This document shows, piece after piece, positions 25,658 to 34,288 of a stretch of DNA of 41,878 bases. Position 1 is the first letter of the stretch; each line of letters starts with the position of its first letter. The notes under the pieces are model-generated. The model worked only from the letters and a program-made list of their open reading frames with translations, made no database searches and was not told the origin of the DNA. Origin of the DNA: Caldimicrobium sp. (lineage in GTDB: Bacteria > Desulfobacterota > Thermodesulfobacteria > Thermodesulfobacteriales > Thermodesulfobacteriaceae); the NCBI GenBank assembly GCA_025059715.1, contig JANXCE010000019.1, positions 1-41,878 of the forward strand. The letters run 5' to 3'. The position numbers and the translations under genes are program-made.

Positions 25658-26545
25658 TTATTTAAAAAAGGCTATTAAGAGTATTCCAAGAAACATTAGT
25701 AAACTTGCTGGGATTCGAAAGTGCATATATTTTTCTTTAAATATAAACCAACCCAATACCACTGCAAAGAGGATACTCGATCTTTTTAGAGCAATCATAT
25801 AAGCGGTTTCCACAAGGCTTAACGCCAACATATGGAAGAGGCACATCAAACTTTGAGTAAAACCTACTAAAAGTGTTCCTACCAGATCCTCTTCTAAAAG
25901 ACTTCGCCCACCAACCGAAGGGAACATAATCCCTAACACAATAGGTGTAACTACTGCTAAAAGGGTAAAATAAAAACTGGCAAAAAATAGAGGATCTGTT
26001 AGGAGGACTCCCCTTTTACCAAGCACTGAAGTAATACCGTAGATAAGAGCTGTGGCAAGAAGAAAGAGGCTTCCTTTTTCTTTCCATATGGCTTTAACTG
26101 GTCCTGTTAGGCTTCCTGCTCCTTGAGGAAGATGAAGGAGATAGGCCCCAAAAACAATGAGAAGAATCCCCAAAAGGCCGCCAATAGTTATCCTCTCCCC
26201 CAAGAAGAAAAAACCCGTAAAGATAACAAAAACAGGAGTAAAGGATAAAAAGGGAATTGAAGCGGAGAGAGGTGAAATCTCGATGCCCTTCATGTAAAAG
26301 AGAGTGGCTATAATTTCTAAGGTAAGAAGAATAATAAGATTTAGGAAGAACTCAAAGGTAAAGTAAGAAGCTACCTCCCTTTTCCAGAGCAGAAAAAGGA
26401 GCATTGGTAAAAGGAAAGGAAGAGTCCCTAAGGTGCGGGCAAGGGCCATTTTAATGTATCCCTTCTGTCCAAGATATTTCTTGTTTAGGGCATCACTTAG
26501 GGCAACAAAAAAACCAGCCAGAATTGAAAAAATTATCCACCACAT
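25658..26545 (-). CDS. EamA/DMT-superfamily transporter
   Basis: 295 residues with about ten hydrophobic helices arranged as two EamA repeats. Each repeat ends in the typical ...PFLSFTPVFVIFTGFFFLGERIT and ...LKRSSILFAVVLGWFIFKEKYM pattern, where the acidic residue in GE/KE marks the end of helix 4 and 9. These inner-membrane proteins export or import small metabolites; the substrate is unknown. It begins 14 nt after the glycosylase gene, in the same - strand operon as the cysteine synthase fusion. Export of cysteine or other amino acids is a context-based guess only. Confidence 0.88.
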   Translation of the reverse strand: MWWIIFSILAGFFVALSDALNKKYLGQKGYIKMALARTLGTLPFLLPMLLFLLWKREVASYFTFEFFLNLIILLTLEIIATLFYMKGIEISPLSASIPFLSFTPVFVIFTGFFFLGERITIGGLLGILLIVFGAYLLHLPQGAGSLTGPVKAIWKEKGSLFLLATALIYGITSVLGKRGVLLTDPLFFASFYFTLLAVVTPIVLGIMFPSVGGRSLLEEDLVGTLLVGFTQSLMCLFHMLALSLVETAYMIALKRSSILFAVVLGWFIFKEKYMHFRIPASLLMFLGILLIAFFK

Positions 26546-26559
26546 AATTCTTTGAATAT

Positions 26560-27216
26560 CTAAAATTCCTGATCAAAATTATTAAGTGGACAAAGGGGGC
26601 ATTGGGGATTTTGTTTCTTACAATAGGTCTTACCACAGGCAACTAAAAGGGCGTGATATTCCTGGAATAAATTAAGATCTCTTTCTAAATTACTATGAAA
26701 AAATTCCTGTAATTCCTGATAACTAATAATTTCTGGCACTAATCCATGACGATACATTATTCTATGAGTGTAAGCATCAACTACAAACACAGGAATTTCC
26801 AAGGCGTATAATAAAATTGAATCTACTGTTTCTGGACCTAACCCTTTGATTGAAAGTAATCTTTCTCTGAGTCTTGAAGGCTCTTCCTTTTTGAGGTTTT
26901 CCAAGGCACCCTGATATCCCTCTACTATAAAACTTACAAAATTCTTCACTCTCTTTGCCTTAATATTGTAATATCCACAGGGACGAATTAACCTTGCTAA
27001 GTCCTCTAATGGACAATGATATAGAGCCAAGGGAGATAGGAGTCCCTCTCTCTTAAGATTTTGTATCGCCTTTTCTACATTTTGCCAATTGGTATTTTGA
27101 GTCAAAATCGCTCCTATACAGATCTCAAAGGGACTTTCCGCAGGCCACCAACCCTGAGGGCCAAAGTGCTTAAAAAGCCTTTCATAAATTCCATGCAAAA
27201 GGTCTCTACTACTCAC
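26560..27216 (-). CDS. HhH-GPD DNA glycosylase, endonuclease III-related, lacking the catalytic Lys
   Basis: 218 residues from a GTG start that overlaps the fusion gene's stop by 8 nt. The fold is clear: FEICIGAILTQNTNWQNVEKAI, a helix-hairpin-helix IKGLGPETVDSILLYAL, and the catalytic Asp in FVVDAYTHRI. In endonuclease III the HhH reads GVGRKTA, where Lys is the Schiff-base nucleophile; here the position is Glu (GPET), as in the COG2231/MagIII-like branch. It is therefore probably a monofunctional glycosylase, possibly for alkylated bases. Four C-terminal Cys (C-x4-C-x6-C-x2-C in ACGKTYCKKQNPQCPLC) could hold an Fe-S cluster, but the spacing differs from the usual C-x6-C-x2-C-x5-C. Confidence 0.85.
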   Translation of the reverse strand: MSSRDLLHGIYERLFKHFGPQGWWPAESPFEICIGAILTQNTNWQNVEKAIQNLKREGLLSPLALYHCPLEDLARLIRPCGYYNIKAKRVKNFVSFIVEGYQGALENLKKEEPSRLRERLLSIKGLGPETVDSILLYALEIPVFVVDAYTHRIMYRHGLVPEIISYQELQEFFHSNLERDLNLFQEYHALLVACGKTYCKKQNPQCPLCPLNNFDQEF

Positions 27217-29533
27217 AAATAAACCTAAGAACCTTCGTTCCCTTTGCAGTATCGTATACCCTAAAACCCTTAGCTATCAGTATCTCTCTTATACGGTCCG
27301 CTTCTTCAAAATCTCCCCTCTCCTTTGCATTATCTCGTATTTTGGCAAGTTCCAAGATCTCCCTTTCCTTTGGTTCAATAGGTAGGGCTAAGATTTTAAA
27401 GACCTCGTCAAATTTTCGTAATCTTTCCCACAGCGCATCTTTAAATCCAGGTGGAAAGCCCCCTTCGCTCTTGCGATAGAGGCTCTTTAGGCAGTTAAAG
27501 AGTTGAGATAAGGCTGAGGGAGTGTTAAGGTCTTCCTCCAAAGCAGACAACCATCCAGTTTCAAATCCTTCTAATATGCCCCAAAGTTCTTCCCTTTCCC
27601 ACTCACTTAAAGCTCTTTCATCTGCAAAATATATATAAGCCAAATAGGTTTCAAGTTTATCAATAAGTTTCTTTATACCCTCCATAGCCTTCCAAGTAAA
27701 ATTAAAGGGGCTACTGTAATGACTTTGAAGCATATATAACCTTAAAACCCTTCCTTCATAACCTTTCCTTTTCACATCTTCAATGGTCACCCTATTTTCT
27801 GAGGAAATTTTCTTACCCTCATAATAGGTAAGATCCGTGTGAAGCCAGTAATTAGCTAACTCCTTTCCCGTTAAAGCCTTAGAGATAACCCGTGTATTTT
27901 CATGATGGGGAAATAGCAGATCCTTACCACTGGTGAATAAATCAAAATTATCACCAAGGTATTTAAGCGCAATAGAGGCACAATGAATATGCCAAGTTGG
28001 CCTAACCCTTCCAATAGGTGTCTCCAGAAAATATCCTGCCTTCATCTCTAAAATATGAACCCTCTTTAGTAAAGCAAAGTCATAGGGTTCCTCCTTTTCA
28101 TATTCCTCTTGATCCACCCTAAGCCCTTGCTTTAGAGTTTTGAAATCTACTTTGGCAAGTCTTCCATAGTCTGGAAACCTTGAAACATCAAAATAAAGGG
28201 AAGAAAACTTCTCATAGGCTCTGTTTTGCTCATAGAGTTTAAAGGCAATCTCTTGCATCTCCTTTAGGTGATCACTCACTCTTGGATACGCCTTTGCTTT
28301 ATCAATCTTAAGAAACTCAAGATCTTCATAAAATTCACTTTCCACTTTTGAAGTGAGCTCCTTGAGAGAGACTCCGAGTTCTAAAGCAGACCTGATTGTT
28401 TTATCATCAAAGTCCGTAAGATTAACAATATGAATAGGGTCATAGCCCTTTAGTTTTAGATATCTTTTAAGTATATCCACAGTGAGTAATCTTCTATAGA
28501 GCCCCAGATGAGGTCTCATATTTAAAGTAGGGCCACAGGTGTATATTTTCACTAAAGGAGGCTCCTTGGGCAGAAAAACTTCTTTTTTTTGGGTCAGGGT
28601 ATTGAATAGAATTAATTCTCTTTTTTGTTCTACCCTCTCAAAACACCATAGAGAAGTTGAGAGATATCGTTCGCCACTGTCAGGAAATATCACTACCACA
28701 AAACCCTCTTCTAATTCCTCTGCAAGTTTCAGAGCTCCGGCCAAAGCAGCCCCTGAACTCATTCCTACAAAAATCCCTTCCTCTTTAGCAAGACGCCTTG
28801 CCATCTCAAAGGCCTCATCATCATGAACATTTATCACTTTATAAAGGAGTTTTCTTTCAAAAATTCCCGGAGGGAAAGACTCTTTCATATTTTTCAAACC
28901 CTGTATTTTGTGACCTGGATAGGGCTCTACTCCCACTACTTTAAAGGGTAGCCCCTTCTCTAACACAAAACGGGCAATGCCCATAGCAGTGCCCGTGGTT
29001 CCTAAACCACAAACAACATGGGTTACCTGACCCTCGCTTTGTGACCATATCTCCGGTGCTGTGGTGCGATAATGCATCTGCCAATTGGCAGGATTGTTAA
29101 ATTGATCTGGACAAAAATACCTCTCAGGCTCTGCCCTTACTAAATCATACACAAACTCTATAGCACCATCAGTCCCTTTAGAGGCTGGAGTAAGGATAAT
29201 TTCTGCACCAAAAGCCTGCATTATCTTTCTTCTCTCCACAGAGGCAGACTCAGGCATAGCAATGACACATTTGTATCCCTTTGAGGCACAAACCATAGCA
29301 AGTCCTATTCCCGTATTACCACTAGAGGCTTCGATTACGATTTTTTGGGGAGTAAGTAACCCCCTTTTCTCAGCATCCTCGATCATTGAGAGGGCAATTC
29401 TATCTTTTATCGAACCACCTGGATTTTGCCCCTCAAGTTTACCCCAAATCTCTATGGAACTCTTGACTTTAATCTTATTTAGCTTAACAATAGGAGTATT
29501 GCCAATCTTAGCTAATATATTATGAAAGCGCAT
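27209..29533 (-). CDS. Fusion of cysteine synthase and cysteinyl-tRNA synthetase-like domain
   Basis: 774 residues in one uninterrupted frame; ATG with AGGAGG 8 nt upstream. Residues 1-300 are a PLP cysteine synthase: PLP-binding Lys43 in GGSIKDR, SSGNTGIG (70-77), GLGTTGTAMG and SSGAALAG. Residues about 306-774 are a full-length CysRS-like domain with YTCGPT (zinc ligand Cys333), WHIHC (Cys518), PHHEN (His543) and a C-terminal DALR/RIREIL..GF tail. Departures by eye from canonical CysRS: HIGH reads HLGL (342-345), KMSKS reads KISSE (575-579), and the fourth zinc ligand (E. coli Glu238) is Thr547. It may make cysteine and activate it, but normal tRNA charging is doubtful. It heads an operon with the glycosylase and transporter genes. 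The ATG overlaps head-to-head with the L,D-transpeptidase start. Confidence 0.93.
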   Translation of the reverse strand: MRFHNILAKIGNTPIVKLNKIKVKSSIEIWGKLEGQNPGGSIKDRIALSMIEDAEKRGLLTPQKIVIEASSGNTGIGLAMVCASKGYKCVIAMPESASVERRKIMQAFGAEIILTPASKGTDGAIEFVYDLVRAEPERYFCPDQFNNPANWQMHYRTTAPEIWSQSEGQVTHVVCGLGTTGTAMGIARFVLEKGLPFKVVGVEPYPGHKIQGLKNMKESFPPGIFERKLLYKVINVHDDEAFEMARRLAKEEGIFVGMSSGAALAGALKLAEELEEGFVVVIFPDSGERYLSTSLWCFERVEQKRELILFNTLTQKKEVFLPKEPPLVKIYTCGPTLNMRPHLGLYRRLLTVDILKRYLKLKGYDPIHIVNLTDFDDKTIRSALELGVSLKELTSKVESEFYEDLEFLKIDKAKAYPRVSDHLKEMQEIAFKLYEQNRAYEKFSSLYFDVSRFPDYGRLAKVDFKTLKQGLRVDQEEYEKEEPYDFALLKRVHILEMKAGYFLETPIGRVRPTWHIHCASIALKYLGDNFDLFTSGKDLLFPHHENTRVISKALTGKELANYWLHTDLTYYEGKKISSENRVTIEDVKRKGYEGRVLRLYMLQSHYSSPFNFTWKAMEGIKKLIDKLETYLAYIYFADERALSEWEREELWGILEGFETGWLSALEEDLNTPSALSQLFNCLKSLYRKSEGGFPPGFKDALWERLRKFDEVFKILALPIEPKEREILELAKIRDNAKERGDFEEADRIREILIAKGFRVYDTAKGTKVLRFICE

Positions 29534-30433
29534 AGAAGTTGCCTCCTTTTCTACCTTGTCCTATTGTATCTTACTTTATCCTTCTCACAAGGGTTGTGCT
29601 TTACACCCCTTCTTCCCAAAAAAGCTATTTACTTTCAAAACGCGATATATAAAATCAAGGAAAAGGAAACTTTAGTTGATCTTGCAGTCTCCTTTAGATT
29701 AGGCTACAATGCCCTTATTTTAGCAAATCGAGAATATGATCCCTGGATCCCCCCTACAGGGGCAGAAATTATTCTACCCTTTCAAATCTTAATTCCTCCT
29801 AATTTTATCCTTCCATTAAAGCGATATATTCTGATAAATCTTCCTGAGATGCGTCTTTATTACTTCCAGGAAAATAAGTTTTTGGTTTTTCCCATTGGAA
29901 TTGGTGACGAAGGAAAACTACCACCCCCGGGCTTCTACTACATAAAAGACAAAAGGGTTAATCCCTTCTGGTATCCTCCAGAGTCTATCCGAGCTGAGGA
30001 CCCAACCTTACCTAAGGTTGTGCCTCCGGGACCAGATAACCCCCTTGGTGAATATGCCCTTTATTTAAATAAAGGCTTATATGCTATCCACGGCACCAAT
30101 AAACCTCACAGCATTGGTAGACGCACCACTCACGGTTGTTTTAGACTTTATCCCGAACACATCGAACTTCTCTATCATTTAACCCCACTCAAAACCCCAG
30201 TTTATATAATTTCCGAACCCTACAAATTAGCTATCGAAAAAGACATAATATACTTACAAGCCTTCCCAGATCTTGAAAAAAGACAAAACAACCCTTTAAG
30301 CCATATCATCCGAACGCTTGATGCCCTAACCGTAAAAGAGGGTTTAAACTATCAAATCAATCTATTAAAGCTTGAACAGATTTTAGAAAACCCAGATGGA
30401 TTAGTGCACAAAATTGGAGTCCTTAAGAGATAG
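29522..30433 (+). CDS. L,D-transpeptidase (YkuD) with LysM-like domain
   Basis: 303 residues. A signal peptide (CLLFYLVLLYLTLSFSQG) is followed by a LysM-like segment (YKIKEKETLVDLAVSFRLGYNALILANRE in parts, about residues 42-75) and the YkuD domain: IHGTNKPHSIGRRTTHGCFRL with His190, His204 and catalytic Cys206 (the THGC form of SHGC). It would form 3-3 peptidoglycan cross-links or attach proteins to peptidoglycan in the periplasm (ErfK/YbiS type). The ATG at 29522 has no ribosome-binding site, and the fusion gene's start on the other strand overlaps it by 12 nt. No better in-frame start keeps the signal peptide. The 3' end overlaps lpxC by 11 nt, convergent. Confidence 0.9.
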   Translation: MKAHRSCLLFYLVLLYLTLSFSQGLCFTPLLPKKAIYFQNAIYKIKEKETLVDLAVSFRLGYNALILANREYDPWIPPTGAEIILPFQILIPPNFILPLKRYILINLPEMRLYYFQENKFLVFPIGIGDEGKLPPPGFYYIKDKRVNPFWYPPESIRAEDPTLPKVVPPGPDNPLGEYALYLNKGLYAIHGTNKPHSIGRRTTHGCFRLYPEHIELLYHLTPLKTPVYIISEPYKLAIEKDIIYLQAFPDLEKRQNNPLSHIIRTLDALTVKEGLNYQINLLKLEQILENPDGLVHKIGVLKR

Positions 30434-31322
30434 ATCTTTTTCTTTTAGAGATCCACAAAAAAGCCAAAGCCCTTGTTTCTACTTCTTCAAAATATCCCGC
30501 CTTAAACATATTTTTGAGAGCTTCAATGTGAAGCTTATGCCCTGTAGAACAAGCTTTTACCTCGGCCAGAAGAGGAAGCCCCAATGTAAAGAGATCTCCC
30601 AGGATATCCAAAATCTTATGGCGCACAAATTCATCCCTACTTCTTAACCCCTCTTCATTCAGGATTCCCTCTTTATCGATGACTATGGCATTAGAAAGGG
30701 TTCCCCCTTTAAGAATCCCCTGTTTCTTCCTCTCTTCTAATATCTCTTTGAAGCCAAAGGTCCGAGCAAAGGATATCTCTCTTATGTAATTCCAGGGGGA
30801 AGATATAAATTCAAAGCTCTGCTCTCCAATTAGTGGATGATCAAAATGTATGGAGGCAAAGATCTTTAGCCTGGAGGCAGGACTGAGGGAAATCTTACCT
30901 ATTCCGTTTACCATCTCAAAGGGTCTTTTTAGAATCAATCTTTTTCTTGGGGCTGGAAGAAAAAGATAGCCCTTCTCTTGAATCTTACGCACTATTTTAA
31001 AGGTTGATCCATCTAAAAGGGGAATCTCGCTACCAAAAACCTTAACCAGCACATTATCTATCTCAAGCCCATGTAAAGCAGAAAGTAGATGCTCTATGAG
31101 AGTTATCTCCCACTTGCCGTCAGTAATTAGAACTGCCCCATCTAAGGCAACAACCTTATCTAAGGAGAGTTTAATTCTAGGTCTGTGGGCAAGATCCGCT
31201 CTCTCAAAAATTATTCCTTCATTCTCTCTTAAAGGATGGAGCTCAACCCTAATCTCTTTTCCCGAATAAATTCCCTCACCTTCAAAAAAAACAATGCCAG
31301 CAACTGTTTTTTGATATTCCAT
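30423..31322 (-). CDS. lpxC: UDP-3-O-acyl-N-acetylglucosamine deacetylase LpxC
   Basis: 299 residues, the usual length. Zinc ligands and active-site motifs are all present: HLLSALHGLEIDNV (His), VRHKILDILGDL (His and Asp), GHKLHIEAL (catalytic His), plus DGST and the ARTFGF loop. It performs the committed, zinc-dependent deacetylation step of lipid A synthesis, so this organism makes lipopolysaccharide. It is not grouped with ftsZ or other lpx genes. 222 nt of AT-rich sequence lie upstream. Confidence 0.96.
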   Translation of the reverse strand: MEYQKTVAGIVFFEGEGIYSGKEIRVELHPLRENEGIIFERADLAHRPRIKLSLDKVVALDGAVLITDGKWEITLIEHLLSALHGLEIDNVLVKVFGSEIPLLDGSTFKIVRKIQEKGYLFLPAPRKRLILKRPFEMVNGIGKISLSPASRLKIFASIHFDHPLIGEQSFEFISSPWNYIREISFARTFGFKEILEERKKQGILKGGTLSNAIVIDKEGILNEEGLRSRDEFVRHKILDILGDLFTLGLPLLAEVKACSTGHKLHIEALKNMFKAGYFEEVETRALAFLWISKRKRSIS

Positions 31323-31544
31323 AGAATCTTACACCCTAATTAAAAATTGTTTATAGCTTGGCCCCTGTTTTTGCTTTTTATATATTTAATATACAAACTT
31401 CATGCCTCAAATTTTATCATAATCTTATGAGAAAAGGATCCTTTGGAAAATAAGGGATTCCTTCCTTAATGTATTAAGTTAATACCTTCTTTAAAGTGTT
31501 ATTTTTACCACAATGTGTAGCTTTTATACCACACTGGATAAAGC

Positions 31545-32156
31545 TTACCTAACAAAAAAGGGATAAAGGGGAAACCGAGAGATAAGTTTTCTTGAGGATA
31601 CAATAATTTTATGGGGCAGAGCCTTGGGAGGATACAATTTCCTTAAACGAAGCACAAAGTCAAGGTCCTCTAAAAGGGGCATTTCTTTAAAACCTCCCAA
31701 TTGAAAATAGATTTCCCTTTCTATAAATAAACCCTGATCGCCATAGGGCAGGGAAAAAAGGCTTGCTCTCAGATTTATCAACCTTTCCAATATAACTAAG
31801 GAGAACCCTGGTTTATAATCAAAACATAATTCAAAGAATCCAGCTTTGAATCCCTTGAAGTAGTATCTTCGGAGATCAATCCTTTCCTCAAAAAAAGTAT
31901 CCCCATGTAAAAAAAGCAAAAGCTCTCCCCGTGAAGCTTCCGCTCCCTTTCTTAACTGATAACCTCTGCCTTTCTCCGATAGAATAACCTTTGCTCCTTC
32001 CCTTAGGGCTATGGAGGTAGTTCTATCCTGACTTCCTCCATCAACTACAATAACTTCGTCGGGCTCAATAAAAGAAAGGCTCCTAAGTAGCCTTTTAAGA
32101 TTCTTTTCCTCATTATAAGAGGGAATTATCACAGAGAGGGGAATCATTATTCTCAT
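31545..32156 (-). CDS. Family 2 glycosyltransferase (TIGR04283-like)
   Basis: 203 residues. GT-A fold motifs: SVIIPSYNEEKNL, VIVVDGGSQDRT, GRGYQLRKGAEASRGELLLFLHGDT, then YGDQGLFIER and GGFKEMPLLEDLDFVLRLRKL. The GRGxQxxxGA..LHxDT and PLxEDxDF pattern matches the TIGR04283 group, sometimes called arsenosugar-linked. It would transfer a sugar from a nucleotide donor; the acceptor is unknown. It ends about 20-25 residues earlier than I would expect for the group, at SRFPLYPFFVR. A second ATG at 32147 is possible. It is isolated, with its 5' end 99 bp from the divergent barrel gene. Confidence 0.85.
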   Translation of the reverse strand: MRIMIPLSVIIPSYNEEKNLKRLLRSLSFIEPDEVIVVDGGSQDRTTSIALREGAKVILSEKGRGYQLRKGAEASRGELLLFLHGDTFFEERIDLRRYYFKGFKAGFFELCFDYKPGFSLVILERLINLRASLFSLPYGDQGLFIEREIYFQLGGFKEMPLLEDLDFVLRLRKLYPPKALPHKIIVSSRKLISRFPLYPFFVR

Positions 32157-32255
32157 TTTAGTATACTTAGAATTGACTTTTTTTAAATCTCTGTTAAAAA
32201 GAACATTTAATAAATTTGAAACAGATCTTGGGACAAAAGGTTGTGGAGGTGTTCC

Positions 32256-33665
32256 ATGAAAAGAATTTTCCTTTACACTCTTTTATCCATGGGTGTTGTT
32301 GCAACTACTTCCCTTTCCCATAGTATGGAGCACAAGGTAGGTGCTCAAATTAGATTTAGATATGAAAACTGGGATAACCTCATTACATTGGGAACCAACT
32401 CAACGAGAAATGCCTTTAAAGACCGTGCATTCTTTCGGCTAAGAGTATTACTTTGGGATGACATAAAATTCAATAATCAAACAAGTCTAAGAGTGAGACT
32501 AAATACAGAGCCTAAATATCAAATGGGGCCCCATTACTTTATGCTCAAAGATCCTGAGAGGAGGAAATTTGATCAAGATGAGATAGTCATAGATAATCTT
32601 TATTTGGATATACAAAGACCTGGTGGATTACCCCTAAATTTGAGAATAGGTAGACAGGATTTTCTGGGACCAGACACCTATGGAGAGGGATTTCTTATTC
32701 TTGACGGCACACCAGGAGACGGCTCTAGAACCTTCTATTTCAACGCAATCAAAGCCCAACTTTTACTGCATCCCAGGCATACTTTAGATTTAGTGGTTGT
32801 AAAACAAAAAGAAAGAGACGTCTTTTTACCAAGCCTACATCCCGCTTACGATGACGGAAGAGGAGTTGGTTTTATTCAACATAAAAAAAGGTTAACTGCC
32901 TCTAATGAATTTGCCCTTTGGGCTTACGGTAGATCAAGGATAACACCTCAACTTACCCTTGAACCCTATTACCTCTACAAAAAGGAAGAAAACTCAAATA
33001 CTGATCGAACTATCCCTGGCGGAATTTCCGCTCAACACTTACATAACCTTGGATTAAGAGGAGTTTATTCTATCTCTAAGGATTTTAAACTTCGAGCGGA
33101 GTTGGTGCATCAATTTGGGGAATATTCTAAAACTAATAGAGACCGCAGGGCGTGGGGGGGATATGCCTTTTTAGAAAAGGCCTTTCCCAATTGTTTTGCA
33201 AAACCCGTCTTAGAGCTTGGTTACATCTATCTCTCGGGAGATGACCCAAAATCTAAGAAGGATGAAGCCTTTAACCCTCTTTTTTCCAGAAATCCCAACT
33301 GGAATGAGCTAATCATTTATACCTATCTCTTGGAGACAAATAGTAGGGGAGGAAACATACCAGGATATTGGACCAATCTTAAAATGCCCCTCCTTCGAGT
33401 AAAACTAACCCCTCTTAAGGATTTAAACCTCACCCTCAGTTATCAAAAACTCTATGCGGATGAGAGAACCCAAGGGTTACCTTCATTTATGTTTTCTAAT
33501 AAAGGGAAAGAGCGCGGAGATCTCTTTGTAGCAATGGCCAATTATAAGTTTACCAAATCCGTTGACGGCCTCCTTCAGTATGAAATCTTTGATCCCGATG
33601 ACTTTTATGCCAAAGGAGCTAAGACCGCCCATTTCCTTAGAGCCCAAATCCAACTTAGATACTAA
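32256..33665 (+). CDS. Outer-membrane beta-barrel protein, alginate-export/porin-like
   Basis: 469 residues from the ATG at 32256, which has GGAGGTG 4-5 nt upstream; a TTG at 32241 overlaps nothing useful and lies before that site. It has a signal peptide (FLYTLLSMGVVATTSLSHS). The body is a beta-barrel with alternating polar and aromatic strands, including VGAQIRFRYENWDN, LRIGRQDFLGPDTYGEGFLILDGTPGDGS and a C-terminal strand ending FLRAQIQLRY. The RxGRQ.L..GD..D pattern matches the alginate_exp (PF13372) type found in many anaerobes as a general porin or sugar export channel. Monocistronic; transported compound unknown. Confidence 0.85.
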   Translation: MKRIFLYTLLSMGVVATTSLSHSMEHKVGAQIRFRYENWDNLITLGTNSTRNAFKDRAFFRLRVLLWDDIKFNNQTSLRVRLNTEPKYQMGPHYFMLKDPERRKFDQDEIVIDNLYLDIQRPGGLPLNLRIGRQDFLGPDTYGEGFLILDGTPGDGSRTFYFNAIKAQLLLHPRHTLDLVVVKQKERDVFLPSLHPAYDDGRGVGFIQHKKRLTASNEFALWAYGRSRITPQLTLEPYYLYKKEENSNTDRTIPGGISAQHLHNLGLRGVYSISKDFKLRAELVHQFGEYSKTNRDRRAWGGYAFLEKAFPNCFAKPVLELGYIYLSGDDPKSKKDEAFNPLFSRNPNWNELIIYTYLLETNSRGGNIPGYWTNLKMPLLRVKLTPLKDLNLTLSYQKLYADERTQGLPSFMFSNKGKERGDLFVAMANYKFTKSVDGLLQYEIFDPDDFYAKGAKTAHFLRAQIQLRY

Positions 33666-33956
33666 CCTACATATTACCCGAAAATCTACTTGTAGACATG
33701 GTAAGCTAACACCTCATATGGGATAAAGGGCATTTTACTAAAACCATAGGGTGGATGGAGAAAATCCTTGAATGGGAGATCCTTTAAGGTGAATTAATAG
33801 ATCCTTGGCCTTAGCATTGAAGGCCTTCAGAGGTATCTATTTGCATTAAGAAATACATATCCCTTAATTCTTTGAAAAATTATTTATTGTGGATGGGAAT
33901 TCTTAAAATTAAAGGTAAAATTATTTACAAATGGGGTCAATTTAAGGAGGGGTAAT
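33666..33956 (+). other. Intergenic region before cutA
   Basis: About 290 nt with no ORF. A small stem-loop, GGCCTT (33807-33812) and AAGGCC (33820-33825), lies in the middle. No clear -35/-10 pair. The cutA ribosome-binding site AAGGAGGGG ends the region. Confidence 0.5.
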
Positions 33957-34283
33957 ATGTCCGAGGAAAGGATTGTTTTTCTTTATGTTACCACATCTTC
34001 CTTAGAGGAGGCTCAAAAAATTGGAAGGATACTATTAGAGAGGCGTCTTTGTGCCTGTGTAAACATCTATAATGGAGTTCAATCTATGTATTGGTGGCAG
34101 GGGAAATTAGAGTCCTCCCAAGAAGCTATAATGATCGTAAAGACAAGAGAGGGGCTTGTAGAGGAAGCGGAGAGAGCTATAAGGGATAATCATAGCTATA
34201 CCTGTCCCTGTATTGCTAAAATCCCTGTAGAGATCCCCTTTAAGGCCTTTGAAGAGTGGTTGATTAGAGAAACTCAGGGCTAA
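33957..34283 (+). CDS. cutA: Divalent-cation tolerance protein CutA
   Basis: 108 residues, the normal length. Landmarks are [27 protein letters not shown], the [19 protein letters not shown] core and a closing [14 protein letters not shown]. CutA forms very stable trimers and resembles PII signalling proteins; a role in copper tolerance was proposed but its true function is unsettled. It has a very strong ribosome-binding site (AAGGAGG). hisF follows after 5 nt. Confidence 0.95.
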   Translation: MSEERIVFLYVTTSSLEEAQKIGRILLERRLCACVNIYNGVQSMYWWQGKLESSQEAIMIVKTREGLVEEAERAIRDNHSYTCPCIAKIPVEIPFKAFEEWLIRETQG

Positions 34284-34288
34284 AACCA

